A stretch of 64,000 nt of DNA, from assembly GCA_030066655.1 (NCBI GenBank), contig JASJBE010000006.1:60511-124510 (forward strand), read 5' to 3'. Shown one piece after another: positions 18,180 through 27,125 of this stretch. Source of the DNA: Woeseiaceae bacterium (GTDB lineage: Bacteria > Pseudomonadota > Gammaproteobacteria > Steroidobacterales > Woeseiaceae). The notes under the pieces were generated by a model. The model had not been told where the DNA came from, did no database searches, and worked only from the letters and a program-made list of their open reading frames with translations. Position 1 is the first letter of the stretch. Every line of letters begins with the position of its first letter. The position numbers and the translations under genes are program-made.

Positions 18180-18281
18180 TGTTTTGTTCTCTTATCGGTT
18201 GAGTTTGGAAAGCGCAAATTGTACAGCAACCCGGCCCGGAGACGATCAGGATTTTCCGCAAGCCGCCCCGATTGAATCGCG

Positions 18282-18893
18282 TCAGAACGTGCCCGCGCTG
18301 ATTCCCACGGACCTCGGCACGAGGCTGTCCAGTTCGATGCTCCAGGGTATGCTGAGGAAAGACTCCGGACCGTCGATGATGACGGACACGACGTCTCGCT
18401 GGCCGCGGTCCGTCTTGAGCCTGCGGCGCGTGAGCATCTGGACCGACTGCCACGGCACGACGATGCGGCCGAACGGCTGTATGTTGACCGAGAAGCCGGT
18501 CTCTAGCACCTGGATTTCCATGGCGAAGACGACGTCGTCGCGATCCAATTGTCCAACGCCTGCGTGTCGCTTTGCGTGGCGGAATTCGGTGGGTAGCCTG
18601 GCAACCCCGAAACGGGCCAGCAGGTAGTCCCAGTTGCCGGCGTCCATGTAGGCACGCATGAACCCATTCATCAGGTAGTTGCTGACGAGCTTCAACATGA
18701 CGACGGCGACGATAATGACCGCGAGCGTGACGCCGATCGCGGTGTTTAGCTTTAGCTCGAGGACCTCCGCGGCGATAAGCCACGCGAGGGCTGGCAGCCC
18801 GATACCCGCGATGATCGCGGACCAACGGATCGCCTGGAAACGCAGCGTAATCGGATCGAATCGGATAGCTTTCTCGCCTGCGGTTGGCAGCAC
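18282..18893 (-). CDS. Uncharacterised membrane protein with two TM helices
   Basis: A 203-residue protein. Two hydrophobic helices at ~22-42 and ~52-72 anchor it; the remaining ~130 residues form a soluble domain containing NIQPFGRIVVPWQSVQML, where the IVVPW segment recalls membrane-anchored PH-like/YcxB-like proteins. That resemblance is weak. The start is GTG, with GAAGG touching it, so the exact start is uncertain. It follows the GH43 gene by 38 bp on the same strand and may be the last gene of that operon. Confidence 0.65.
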   Translation of the reverse strand: MLPTAGEKAIRFDPITLRFQAIRWSAIIAGIGLPALAWLIAAEVLELKLNTAIGVTLAVIIVAVVMLKLVSNYLMNGFMRAYMDAGNWDYLLARFGVARLPTEFRHAKRHAGVGQLDRDDVVFAMEIQVLETGFSVNIQPFGRIVVPWQSVQMLTRRRLKTDRGQRDVVSVIIDGPESFLSIPWSIELDSLVPRSVGISAGTF

Positions 18894-18931
18894 CTTCGCC
18901 AGTCGGCACCTGCCGTCGGTGTCACGGCGGC

Positions 18932-20644
18932 CTAGCGAAAATACCAGTTATCCCGGCTCGGTGCGGTCGGCTCGTAGCGCAGGTAGTCAAAGTCAGCATA
19001 ACCGCCGGGCCTTCCGTTGCCGGTTGCGTACAGACCGATGTACACCCCCGTGTAGTTGAAACCATCGATGACCGTGGGCGACAGGGAGGTCAAATCGACA
19101 TCATTCGCGAGTGTTCTCCATTCACCGCCAGGCGAACGGTACAGGAACTCAGCCGCCAGGTAGTCTGCGCGAACCTTCAGATCGACCGCCCGACCTGACA
19201 CCGCCGCAGAGCCCAGCTCGGACCAGTCGCCGTTGAGCAGGCGAAGCAGCCTTAGCGTACCGTCGCGGACGGTCAGGGATACGACGGAACGATCGTTCTG
19301 CATCAAGACCAGGCCGGCCTCGTCATCACCTTCTGCGTCGAAGTGCATCCGCGTCTCGGCGGTGTACTGGAAATCGCGCTGGCGTATGCCGAGGAAGCTG
19401 TATCGGGCCCGGGGTCCGATGAACCCGGGTCCAGCCTCAAGCCTCAGGAACCCCGGGTTGTCATCGAGGCTGTAAAAGCGCCGATCGTGCGTCCGTCGCA
19501 TGTTCCACTCGCCGTCGAGGTCTTCGCCATCGAAATCGTCGATGAAAACGGTATCGAGCGTCTGGCCGGCGTCCGGCGAGGGCAGCGCGTTCGTCAGTTC
19601 GATGCGGCCCGTGGCCGGTGCGATGACCGGGAACGTGTAGCGTTCTTTTTTCCACGCATAGCGCTCGGTCTCCCAAATCACTGGCGCGAGGAAGGTCTCG
19701 CGACCGAGGATGCCGTGCGCGCTGTCGATCAGCCGCCACCCGAGCGCCACGGCGAACCAGCGACCGTCCGGCGTATCCACGAGGTCCGCGTGCCCGACGC
19801 CGGTGATCGGATGGTCGTAGCTCAACTGCCGATGCGTCAGGATCGGATTGCGCGGATTGTTCAGGTACGGGCCGGTCGGGGACTTGCTTATCGCGATCGC
19901 GACGGCGTGCTCGTAGCCGGTGCCGCCCTCGGCAAGCATCAGGTAGTAATAGCCGTCTTTCTTGTACAGGTGGGGCCCTTCGGCGTGCGCGCCCTGGCAG
20001 CAGCCTCGCCACAGATAGTGCTTGTCACCGGTCAGCTGCATCGTCTCGAGATCCAGCTCCTGCAGCCAGATCTCGGCCTGGCCCTCGAATTCAGGATCCG
20101 GCGGATGCCAGTTGCCCGTGTACCAGGCGCGACCGTCGTCGTCGAACAGCAACGACGGATCGATGCCGGGCGCGTCGTCGAGAATGTAGGGCTCGGACCA
20201 CGGCCCGCGGGGATCCTTCGCAGTCACGATCAGGTTTACAGGTTTGTTGTGCACGATGTTGGTCACGATCACGTAGAAGGTGCCGTCGTGATAGCGGATG
20301 GTCGGGGCGTGCACCCCGCCCGAGGAGTCCGCGGAGTCTAGGTCGATCTGCGACTCGCGGTGCAACGCGTGGCCGATCAGTTCCCAGTTGACGAGGTCGC
20401 GGCTGTGGTAGATCGGCAACCCGGGGAAGTACTCGAAGGTTGAGTTGGTGAGGTAGTAGTCCTCGCCGACCCGGACGATGGACGGGTCCGGGGCATACCC
20501 CGGTATGACGGGATTGCTGAAGGAGTCTGAGAAAGCCGGCTGCCCCATCAGGCAGCCGGCCATTATCAGGACCTTAAGCCGGCGCAGGCGCTTGTGCGGT
20601 CGATCCGCCGCCGCGGCGCTTCTCAAGCTCGAGACGGATTTCAT
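18932..20644 (-). CDS. Secreted glycoside hydrolase family 43 (beta-xylosidase / arabinofuranosidase type)
   Basis: About 570 residues. A long signal segment ends near QPAFS-DS. The five-bladed propeller of GH43 follows, with the catalytic-type Asp in YAPDPSIVRVG, PGIDPSLLFDDDGR and the acid Glu in GAHAEGPHLYKK. A C-terminal beta-sandwich (~390-560) resembles the accessory domain of GH43 xylosidases. The likely role is release of pentose units from hemicellulose outside the cytoplasm. The gene starts inside the upstream symporter gene: ATG at 20644 has GAGGA eight bases ahead, giving a 71-bp overlap. ATG at 20563 with TAAGG upstream is the alternative but would shorten the signal peptide badly. 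It belongs to the operon controlled at 22102-22115. Confidence 0.88.
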   Translation of the reverse strand: MKSVSSLRSAAAADRPHKRLRRLKVLIMAGCLMGQPAFSDSFSNPVIPGYAPDPSIVRVGEDYYLTNSTFEYFPGLPIYHSRDLVNWELIGHALHRESQIDLDSADSSGGVHAPTIRYHDGTFYVIVTNIVHNKPVNLIVTAKDPRGPWSEPYILDDAPGIDPSLLFDDDGRAWYTGNWHPPDPEFEGQAEIWLQELDLETMQLTGDKHYLWRGCCQGAHAEGPHLYKKDGYYYLMLAEGGTGYEHAVAIAISKSPTGPYLNNPRNPILTHRQLSYDHPITGVGHADLVDTPDGRWFAVALGWRLIDSAHGILGRETFLAPVIWETERYAWKKERYTFPVIAPATGRIELTNALPSPDAGQTLDTVFIDDFDGEDLDGEWNMRRTHDRRFYSLDDNPGFLRLEAGPGFIGPRARYSFLGIRQRDFQYTAETRMHFDAEGDDEAGLVLMQNDRSVVSLTVRDGTLRLLRLLNGDWSELGSAAVSGRAVDLKVRADYLAAEFLYRSPGGEWRTLANDVDLTSLSPTVIDGFNYTGVYIGLYATGNGRPGGYADFDYLRYEPTAPSRDNWYFR

Positions 20645-22061
20645 GAGCGCGTTCCTCGGTGATCGTGAAGGTGTAGACGGCCCACATGGCGATCGCCGAA
20701 GCAACGGCCGGGATCACGGCGTCGAAGAGCCGCATCAGGAAGATCGCCCTGTCCGTCTGGTCTCCGCCTAACGCGACGTCGAAGCCGGTCGCGTTCAGCA
20801 GGTAGCCGCCGCCGGCGATGGCCGCTGCCATGCCGAGTTTAACGACCCACCAGAAGATGGATCCGTACATGCCCTCACGGCGTTCATTCGTGTTCAGCTC
20901 GTCCATGTCGACAACGTCGGCGATCATTGACGGCATAATCGTAAACAGGCCGCCGAGTCCGAACGCAATCAACGGCGCCGGCAGCACAACGAGAATCGGG
21001 ATGTCCGGGTTGTAGCAGAACCACTTCATCAGGTAGCCAACCATCGAGATCAGCGTGGAGATGATGAACGTGCGTCGCTTGCCGAGGCGGGTACTCATCC
21101 ATGTGACGAGGCCGATGACGACAAAGGTCGAGAAGGTCTGCACCGTGCCCGCGAGGCCGACGTACAGGCCGCCCATTTCCTGGTCGCCTCCCGACACGAA
21201 ATAGATGATGACGTAGGCCTGGAACGAGGAAATGAGGATGAAGCCGTTGAAGACGAGGAACGTCGCCAGGCAGAGCTTCAGGAACGGTACGAATTTCAGC
21301 GTCGTCGCGAAACCGACGAAAAAATCCTTCAGAACGGCGCCAATCGCCTGGGCGGCAGATTTTGGCGCACCGTCGGTCTCGATCGGCGACGGCTCGGCCG
21401 CGGCTATATCCTTGAAACGCTCTTTCAGAAATATCGCAGGCAGGATACCGACCGCAATCGAGAACACGCCGATCGCAATCGCGACGCCGGCAGCGCCGTC
21501 GACGATGTCCGTGAAGAAGCGATCGTCCTGCATGATCAGCAATAACCACGGCGGCACGAAGTAGGCAAGCTGACCGATGAAGTTCTGCGTGCCCATCAGG
21601 CGCGTGCGTTCATGATAGTCAGGCGTCAGCTCGTAGCCCATCGCAACCCACGGCGTTGCGAAGACCGTGTACGCGAGGTAGAAGATCAGCGAGCCGATCA
21701 GGAAATACCAGAAGTAGAAGTTCTCGCTCATGCCGAGTGGCAGCTGCCACAGAACGGCGTAGACGATGCCAACGACAATCGCGCCCATGAAGATGTACGG
21801 CCTGCGGCGCCCCCAGCGGCTTTTCGTGTTGTCCGAGATGTAACCCATCAGCGGATCAGTGATCGCGTCCATCAGCCTTGGCAGCGCGCCGAGCAGGCCG
21901 ACGAGCGCCGGATTCATGCCGAGGCCCAGGTTCAACACGATCATCATGCCGCCGATGGATCCGGCCAGCAGGTTATTTACGAAAGCACCCGCACCGTAAA
22001 TGACGCGGTTAGGAACACTGATACGGTCTTCTGGAGCCGTCTCAAACTTTTTTATTGTCAT
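20574..22061 (-). CDS. GPH-family glycoside/pentoside:cation symporter (MFS)
   Basis: A 495-residue inner-membrane transporter with about 12 TM helices. RLMDAITDPLMGYISDNTKSRWGRRRPYI is the hallmark of the glycoside-pentoside-hexuronide family (MelB, XynB relatives), and a matching motif FTIMPSMIADVVDMDEL occurs in the second half. It probably imports short oligosaccharides or pentosides produced by the GH43 enzyme encoded directly downstream. ATG at 22061 follows a G-rich binding site; an upstream ATG at 22100 would place the start next to the palindromic operator. Cation preference cannot be read from the sequence. Confidence 0.9.
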   Translation of the reverse strand: MTIKKFETAPEDRISVPNRVIYGAGAFVNNLLAGSIGGMMIVLNLGLGMNPALVGLLGALPRLMDAITDPLMGYISDNTKSRWGRRRPYIFMGAIVVGIVYAVLWQLPLGMSENFYFWYFLIGSLIFYLAYTVFATPWVAMGYELTPDYHERTRLMGTQNFIGQLAYFVPPWLLLIMQDDRFFTDIVDGAAGVAIAIGVFSIAVGILPAIFLKERFKDIAAAEPSPIETDGAPKSAAQAIGAVLKDFFVGFATTLKFVPFLKLCLATFLVFNGFILISSFQAYVIIYFVSGGDQEMGGLYVGLAGTVQTFSTFVVIGLVTWMSTRLGKRRTFIISTLISMVGYLMKWFCYNPDIPILVVLPAPLIAFGLGGLFTIMPSMIADVVDMDELNTNERREGMYGSIFWWVVKLGMAAAIAGGGYLLNATGFDVALGGDQTDRAIFLMRLFDAVIPAVASAIAMWAVYTFTITEERAHEIRLELEKRRGGGSTAQAPAPA

Positions 22062-22101
22062 TATTTCTGCCCCCCGCAGACCGCTCAAATGTACCGCCAA
22101 T

Positions 22102-22115
22102 TGACAACGTTGTCA
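22102..22115. promoter_or_regulatory. Perfect 14-bp palindrome TGACAACGTTGTCA, LacI-family-type operator
   Basis: The site lies 41 bp upstream of the symporter start, in the divergent gap before the gene at 22254. Even-length palindromes with a central CG are typical of LacI/GalR regulators. A one-mismatch version occurs at 61077-61090 before the GH3 gene. No LacI-family gene is in the window, so the regulator must be elsewhere. Confidence 0.75.
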
Positions 22116-22253
22116 TCCGCCCAAAACCTGACTGCATCAGGCGGTGCCGATTCTCACTTGTTTCATCTTGTAATTTGTCGTCGTGGCGTCCTCCACACCG
22201 CCCCGAAATCTGCAATGCTTACCACCGTTTTCTAGGACTTAGATGGAATACGC

Positions 22254-23201
22254 ATGCGCGTAGCAATCATCGGTGGAACCGGTTTTATCGGCGGCTATCT
22301 CGTCGACGCCCTGCTGGCCGACGGACACACACCGTCGCTGCTGGTCCGCTATGGCAGCGATGACAAGGTTCGGCACAGGAATGCCTGTCGCATCATCCAC
22401 GGCGACTTGACGGACGAGACCGCGATCGGCTCCACGCTCGAGGACTGTTCGGCCGTCATCTTCAACGTCGGTATCCTTCGCGAAGAGGGCAATGCCACCT
22501 TCGAAAACCTGCAGCTACGTGCTGTGGAACGCGTGATCGAAGCGGCCAAGGCGACCGGCGTGCAGCGCTTTCTCCTAATGAGCGCCAACGGTGTCCATGA
22601 AGACGGTACCGACTACCAGCGCACGAAGTACCTCGCCGAGCAGGCTGTGAAGAACAGCGGCCTCGATTACTCGATATTTCGGCCATCTCTCGTATTCGGC
22701 GACCCCCGCGGTTTGATGGAGATCGGCACGCAGTTGCTTAATGATGTGATTCGGCTGCCAATTCCGGCTGCCGGCTTTACGACCGGCCTCAGGCCTCGAA
22801 GGGATGCGGTGATGATGTCGCCGGTTCACGTCCGCGACGTCGCAGACGCGTTCACGGCCGCGCTGGCCGACAACGACACGATTGGCAAGACCTTTACGCT
22901 GGGCGGCCCCGAGTCGATACCCTGGGCCGAGATCGTCAAACGTGTCGGCCGAGCCGTGGGGAAGAACAAGTGGGTATTGCCGGCACCCATCTTCCTCGTG
23001 AAGATCCCCGTTATGCTGCTCGACTGGATTCCGAATTTTCCGGTCACGCGAGACCAGCTAACGATGCTCGCTGAGGGCAACACCGCCGACGCCGGCGAGC
23101 TGGAAGCACTGATCGGGCGGCCGGCCCGGGCGTTTACCGTCGAAGCACTGCAGTATCTCGACACGAGACGAGCCGAAACCGGCGTCCGCCAGACCAGCTG
23201 A
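22254..23201 (+). CDS. NAD(P)-binding atypical short-chain dehydrogenase, NDUFA9/NmrA-like
   Basis: A 315-residue protein with an N-terminal Rossmann motif ([12 protein letters not shown]), a FNVGI segment, the MSANGVH stretch, and [12 protein letters not shown] in place of the classic Yxxx[13 protein letters not shown] and a C-terminal segment typical of complex I 39-kDa-subunit-like sugar-nucleotide epimerase relatives follow. Such proteins bind NAD(P)H and are often of unknown substrate; some assist quinone or carotenoid pathways. It is transcribed away from the symporter and stands about 115 bp from the next gene. Function is not determined beyond the fold. Confidence 0.85.
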   Translation: MRVAIIGGTGFIGGYLVDALLADGHTPSLLVRYGSDDKVRHRNACRIIHGDLTDETAIGSTLEDCSAVIFNVGILREEGNATFENLQLRAVERVIEAAKATGVQRFLLMSANGVHEDGTDYQRTKYLAEQAVKNSGLDYSIFRPSLVFGDPRGLMEIGTQLLNDVIRLPIPAAGFTTGLRPRRDAVMMSPVHVRDVADAFTAALADNDTIGKTFTLGGPESIPWAEIVKRVGRAVGKNKWVLPAPIFLVKIPVMLLDWIPNFPVTRDQLTMLAEGNTADAGELEALIGRPARAFTVEALQYLDTRRAETGVRQTS

Positions 23202-23317
23202 AATCTGTTGAAACAATTCGATACGGGCGCGAGACCTTTTCGCGATCGTCGCCCCGTATTGTCAATTGCGTTTTCCATAACCCAACCAAAGCTCGAAGTT
23301 TACAAGGAGTAAGTAAC

Positions 23318-23833
23318 GTGCAAATCAAGAAGATCGTTTCGTTCGTCGCAGCAGCCATTGTTGCTGTCGGTTCCAGTGCCGCTTTCGCCGGAGGCTACGG
23401 CGAGAAAAGCTACGGCACCAAGAAGGACATCGTAGACACCGCAGTTTCAGCCGGCCAGTTCGAGACGCTCGCAGCGGCTCTGACCGCGGCAGGCCTCATC
23501 GACACGCTGAAAGGCGACGGTCCGTTCACCGTATTCGCTCCGACCGACGAAGCGTTCGCGAAGCTGCCGGAAGGCACCGTCGAAAACCTGCTGAAGCCGG
23601 AAAACAAGGACCAGCTGATTGCTGTCCTGACGTACCACGTCGTACCCGGCCAGGTTCTGGCTGCTGACGTCGTCAAGCTCGACGCAGCAACGACCGTTAA
23701 CGGCGCGGACGTGACGATCGCCGCAAGCGACGCCGGTGTCACCATCGACGCGGCTAACGTCATCAAGACCGACATCAAGACGAGCAACGGCGTCATTCAC
23801 GTCATCGACTCCGTCATTCTGCCGAACAGTTAA
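23318..23833 (+). CDS. Secreted fasciclin (FAS1) domain protein
   Basis: A 171-residue protein with a signal peptide ([15 protein letters not shown]) and a single FAS1 domain covering nearly all of the rest: [22 protein letters not shown] (H1-type motif), [13 protein letters not shown] and the final [14 protein letters not shown] (H2-type motif). FAS1 domains mediate adhesion or ligand binding at the cell surface; the bacterial function is usually unknown. The start is GTG with AAGGAG nine bases upstream. A strong terminator follows at 23851-23884. Confidence 0.92.
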   Translation: MQIKKIVSFVAAAIVAVGSSAAFAGGYGEKSYGTKKDIVDTAVSAGQFETLAAALTAAGLIDTLKGDGPFTVFAPTDEAFAKLPEGTVENLLKPENKDQLIAVLTYHVVPGQVLAADVVKLDAATTVNGADVTIAASDAGVTIDAANVIKTDIKTSNGVIHVIDSVILPNS

Positions 23834-23850
23834 GTTCGATCAGGAACAGG

Positions 23851-23884
23851 GCGGTGGCGCAGGGACGCGCCATCGCTTTTTTTT
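23851..23884 (+). terminator. Rho-independent terminator that ends exactly at the next start codon
   Basis: Stem gcggtggcgc / gcgccatcgc (one wobble) with a 6-nt loop, then eight T (23877-23884). The ATG of the following SDR gene is at 23885, with no space for a ribosome binding site. Confidence 0.9.
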
Positions 23885-24583
23885 ATGAACCTCTCCACTT
23901 TCACCGCGCCCGCGACCGCCGTCGTCATCGGCGCCTCCGGCGGAATCGGCTCAGCGATCCTTCAGCACCTCGAACACAGCCCGGTCTTCAACCACGTCAT
24001 TGCCTTCGGACGCCCGGCGCTCGACCTCAAAAACGAAGACAGCATTCGCGAGGCCGCAGCCTCGATAGACCAGCCCATCGACCTCGTCTTCGTCGCAACC
24101 GGTGTCTTGCATACCGACAGCTACCAACCCGAGAAGGCGCTGCGACAGATCGATCCTGCGGCGATGCAAGACGTCTTCGCGATCAATACCGTCGGTCCGG
24201 CACTCGTCGCAAAGCACTTCCTGCCGAAAATGAGGAAGGACGCCAAGTCGGTCTTCGCCGCGCTGTCGGCCCGCGTCGGCAGCATCTCGGACAACCGCCT
24301 CGGCGGGTGGGTGTCCTATCGCGCATCCAAGGCGGCCCTCAACATGGTCCTGAAGACGGCCGCCATCGAACATCGTCGCACCCGGCCACAGTCCGTATTG
24401 CTGGCACTGCACCCCGGAACCGTGGACACGCAGCTCTCGTCGCCCTTCCAGCGCGGCGTGCCCGACGGCAAGTTGTTCGACCCTGCGTTTTCGGCCGGCA
24501 AGCTGCTGGACGTCATCGACAGTGTGCAGGCCGACGATTCGGGTGGCTTCTTTGCCTGGGATGGCCAGGCGATAACCTTCTAG
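23885..24583 (+). CDS. Short-chain dehydrogenase/reductase, C-factor-like
   Basis: A 232-residue SDR. VVIGASGGIGSAI binds the cofactor; the catalytic pair is YRASK with Ser in SARVG upstream; LHPGTVDTQLSSPF follows. This form, with a C-terminal GFFAWDGQ, resembles the CsgA/C-factor group of SDRs of unspecified substrate. The start codon abuts the T run of the fasciclin terminator and has no ribosome binding site. No in-frame start codon was found nearby upstream, so the gene may be read only from transcripts passing the terminator or from a leaderless start. Confidence 0.85.
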   Translation: MNLSTFTAPATAVVIGASGGIGSAILQHLEHSPVFNHVIAFGRPALDLKNEDSIREAAASIDQPIDLVFVATGVLHTDSYQPEKALRQIDPAAMQDVFAINTVGPALVAKHFLPKMRKDAKSVFAALSARVGSISDNRLGGWVSYRASKAALNMVLKTAAIEHRRTRPQSVLLALHPGTVDTQLSSPFQRGVPDGKLFDPAFSAGKLLDVIDSVQADDSGGFFAWDGQAITF

Positions 24584-24706
24584 TCTGGACCCGCCTTCCC
24601 GCTTGATTCAGCGCCGGTCCGGGGGGACACTCGGTGCTCGCCCGTCGCAAACCGAAATCGATGCGCCGAGTGCGTGCCCGAGAGCCCGCAAGAAGGACAA
24701 TAAGAA

Positions 24707-25927
24707 ATGGGTGCTGTTCGTCGCTGGATACTGATGCTGGTGCTCGGGATTTCCGGCGGCGTTATTTTCCTGCTGCCGTTTCTGCGCGAGTTTCTCTACA
24801 AGCCGCTATCCGATGCGCTGGCCCTGAACAACACAGAATTCGGCATGCTGATGAGTGTCTTCGGCATTGCGTCGATGCTGGCTTACGTGCCGGGCGGATG
24901 GGTCGCAGACCGGTATTCGCCGAGAAAGCTCATAACGCTGTCGCTGTTCCTCATGGGCGGTCTCGGCCTGTACTTTTCGACGTTCCCGGGCTATCGCGCA
25001 AGCCTGCTGATTCACGCGGGATGGGGCGTGGCCATCACGCTGATGTTCTGGGCATCGATGCTTCGCGTGACCCGGGGCTGGGCGCCGCCGGACGAGCAGG
25101 GACGGGCCTTTGGCATCCTCGAGACGACGCGCGGCGTGGCTGAAATGGCGGTCAACGGCTCGCTGCTGGCGATCTTTGTCTGGCTGGGAAGCACCGACCA
25201 GGCCGTGTCCACCGTTATCGTTGTGCTATCGGTACTGACGATCGCACTCGGCGTTCTGAGCTGGTTTGTGATCGAGGACACCGTGGCGGATCGCGGCGAC
25301 AGTGAGCAGATCCGGCTTGCGGACGTGCGCCGCGTTCTGAGTATGCCGGTCGTCTGGCTGATCGCGCTGGTCATCCTCGCTGCGTACTCCGCGTACTGGA
25401 CGTCGTTCTACTTCACGCCTTACGCGACGGATGTTTTCCTGATGTCGTCCGGCATGGCCGGCGCCGTCTCGATTGCGAGGATGTGGCTCAAGCCCGGCGC
25501 GGCCGTGCTCGCCGGCTTCGCCGCGGATCGCTTCGGCATCGCGCGGACAACCGTCGTACTCTTCGTCGTCCTGATCGTAAGCTTCAGCCTGTTCGCGGTG
25601 ACCCCGGCCGACCCGGCGATCGTATGGCTCATGCTGGCCAATATCGCGATCGCAGCGATTGCGATATTCGCGCTGCGCGGCATCTATTTCGCGCTACTCG
25701 AGGAGGGCGGCGTCCCGGTAGCGGTAACCGGTACGGCCGGCGGCGTCGCTTCTTTTGTTGGCTACACGCCGGACATCTATATGCCCTACATTGGCGGGGT
25801 CCTGCTCGACGCGTACCCGGGCGTAGAGGGCTACCGTTACTTCTACCTGATCGCCGTGGGGTTCTGTACCCTTGGGTTTGTCGCCGCTCTCCTGATCTAT
25901 CGCCGTACCCGAACGCACCATGACTGA
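24707..25927 (+). CDS. MFS transporter, first gene of the Rieske/GcvT operon
   Basis: A 406-residue inner-membrane protein with about 12 TM helices. GGWVADRYSPRKLI is the MFS loop 2-3 motif and AGFAADRFGIARTTV its second-half counterpart. An AAGGA site lies 10 bases before the ATG. The next gene begins inside its last codons (8-bp overlap), so it should be co-translated with the Rieske oxygenase. I infer that it imports the operon's substrate; the substrate cannot be read from the sequence. Confidence 0.88.
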   Translation: MGAVRRWILMLVLGISGGVIFLLPFLREFLYKPLSDALALNNTEFGMLMSVFGIASMLAYVPGGWVADRYSPRKLITLSLFLMGGLGLYFSTFPGYRASLLIHAGWGVAITLMFWASMLRVTRGWAPPDEQGRAFGILETTRGVAEMAVNGSLLAIFVWLGSTDQAVSTVIVVLSVLTIALGVLSWFVIEDTVADRGDSEQIRLADVRRVLSMPVVWLIALVILAAYSAYWTSFYFTPYATDVFLMSSGMAGAVSIARMWLKPGAAVLAGFAADRFGIARTTVVLFVVLIVSFSLFAVTPADPAIVWLMLANIAIAAIAIFALRGIYFALLEEGGVPVAVTGTAGGVASFVGYTPDIYMPYIGGVLLDAYPGVEGYRYFYLIAVGFCTLGFVAALLIYRRTRTHHD

Positions 25928-27125
25928 CCCCGTTCTCAAGCTTCTGCAGCAACAACCGGCGGGGCGCTCACTTCTCCAGGGTTTCTACACGGAGCCGGCC
26001 GTTTATCGAGCCGAGCTGGAACGTATTGTCTACCCGAACTGGTTCGTCGCGGGCCATCGATCCGAATGGCAGGCGACCGGGGATTTCAGGGTTTTCGACG
26101 TCGCTGACGAGTCGGCGATTATTGTTCTGGGCGAAGACGGCGAGCTCAGGGCCTTCGCCAACGTCTGTCGGCACCGGGGTTCGAGAGTCTGCCTGGAGCA
26201 AAGGGGTCAATCCCGCGCATTCTCATGTCCATACCACGGCTGGAAATACGGCATCAACGGTGAGCTCGTCGCGGCACGCAGCATGCCCGACGATTTCGAC
26301 ATAAGCGACTATGGACTGAAGCCGGTATCCATCGGCATCGTGCACGGCGTCGTGCTGATCGCTTTCGGTGACTCGCCGCCGTCGCTGGCCGGCGCAGTTC
26401 GCGACCTGGAGGAGCCGATGAAGGTGCTCGACTTCGACGGCATGAAGGTCGCGGCGCGCCGCGGCTATGCGATTCCCGCAAACTGGAAGCTCGCCGTGGA
26501 GAACTACCAGGAGTGCTATCACTGCTCGACATCGCACCCCGAATACGCGCGCATGCACACGCTGACGATCGACCACCGCCGGCGCGCGCCGCTGCAGGCG
26601 TCGCTGAAGAAGGAGCTCGCCCAGTCACCGTTGCCCGACTGCGTTATCGATCGTATCGACTCCGAGGCCAGGGAGGGTGAGATGGGCTACGGCTACTCCC
26701 GGACTGCCTTGTTCGACGGCTATCTGACAGGCAGTCGCGACGGGCAGCCTGTCGCGCCGCTGCTAGGCGGGCTCAAAGGCTACGATGGCGGCGCGTCCGA
26801 TTTTTCCTTCGGCGCCTTCTCTTTCATGCTCGCCTACAGCGATCATGTCGTCTGTTATGTGTTCAAGCCGGTCGATCTCCAAAACTGCTGCTGCGAGATC
26901 ACGTGGCTGGTGCGGGGAGACGCTGACGCGTCGAAGGACTACGATGTCGACGAACTCGTCTGGCTCTGGGACATCACGACGCAGGCTGACATGAAAATCA
27001 TCGCCGACAACTATGCGGGTATTAAGTCACGCTACTACGAGCCCGGACCTTTCTCCGAGATGGAGAAAGCCGAAAGCGTCTACGTGGCATGGCTGCTCTC
27101 AGAGCTCGGGCGCGCGCACTCGTGA
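25920..27125 (+). CDS. Rieske non-haem iron oxygenase, alpha subunit
   Basis: A 401-residue cytoplasmic oxygenase. The Rieske [2Fe-2S] site is complete: CRH (C83, H85), a 17-residue spacer and CPYH (C103, H106). The mononuclear iron site is in ENYQECYHCSTSH (H201, H206). The ECYHC form resembles the choline monooxygenase / glycine betaine demethylase (GbcA-like) branch more than aromatic ring dioxygenases, suggesting an O- or N-demethylation or hydroxylation; this is inference. No ferredoxin or reductase gene is nearby, so electrons must come from elsewhere or from the neighbouring flavoproteins. It overlaps both neighbours (8 bp and 4 bp). Confidence 0.9.
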   Translation: MTDPVLKLLQQQPAGRSLLQGFYTEPAVYRAELERIVYPNWFVAGHRSEWQATGDFRVFDVADESAIIVLGEDGELRAFANVCRHRGSRVCLEQRGQSRAFSCPYHGWKYGINGELVAARSMPDDFDISDYGLKPVSIGIVHGVVLIAFGDSPPSLAGAVRDLEEPMKVLDFDGMKVAARRGYAIPANWKLAVENYQECYHCSTSHPEYARMHTLTIDHRRRAPLQASLKKELAQSPLPDCVIDRIDSEAREGEMGYGYSRTALFDGYLTGSRDGQPVAPLLGGLKGYDGGASDFSFGAFSFMLAYSDHVVCYVFKPVDLQNCCCEITWLVRGDADASKDYDVDELVWLWDITTQADMKIIADNYAGIKSRYYEPGPFSEMEKAESVYVAWLLSELGRAHS

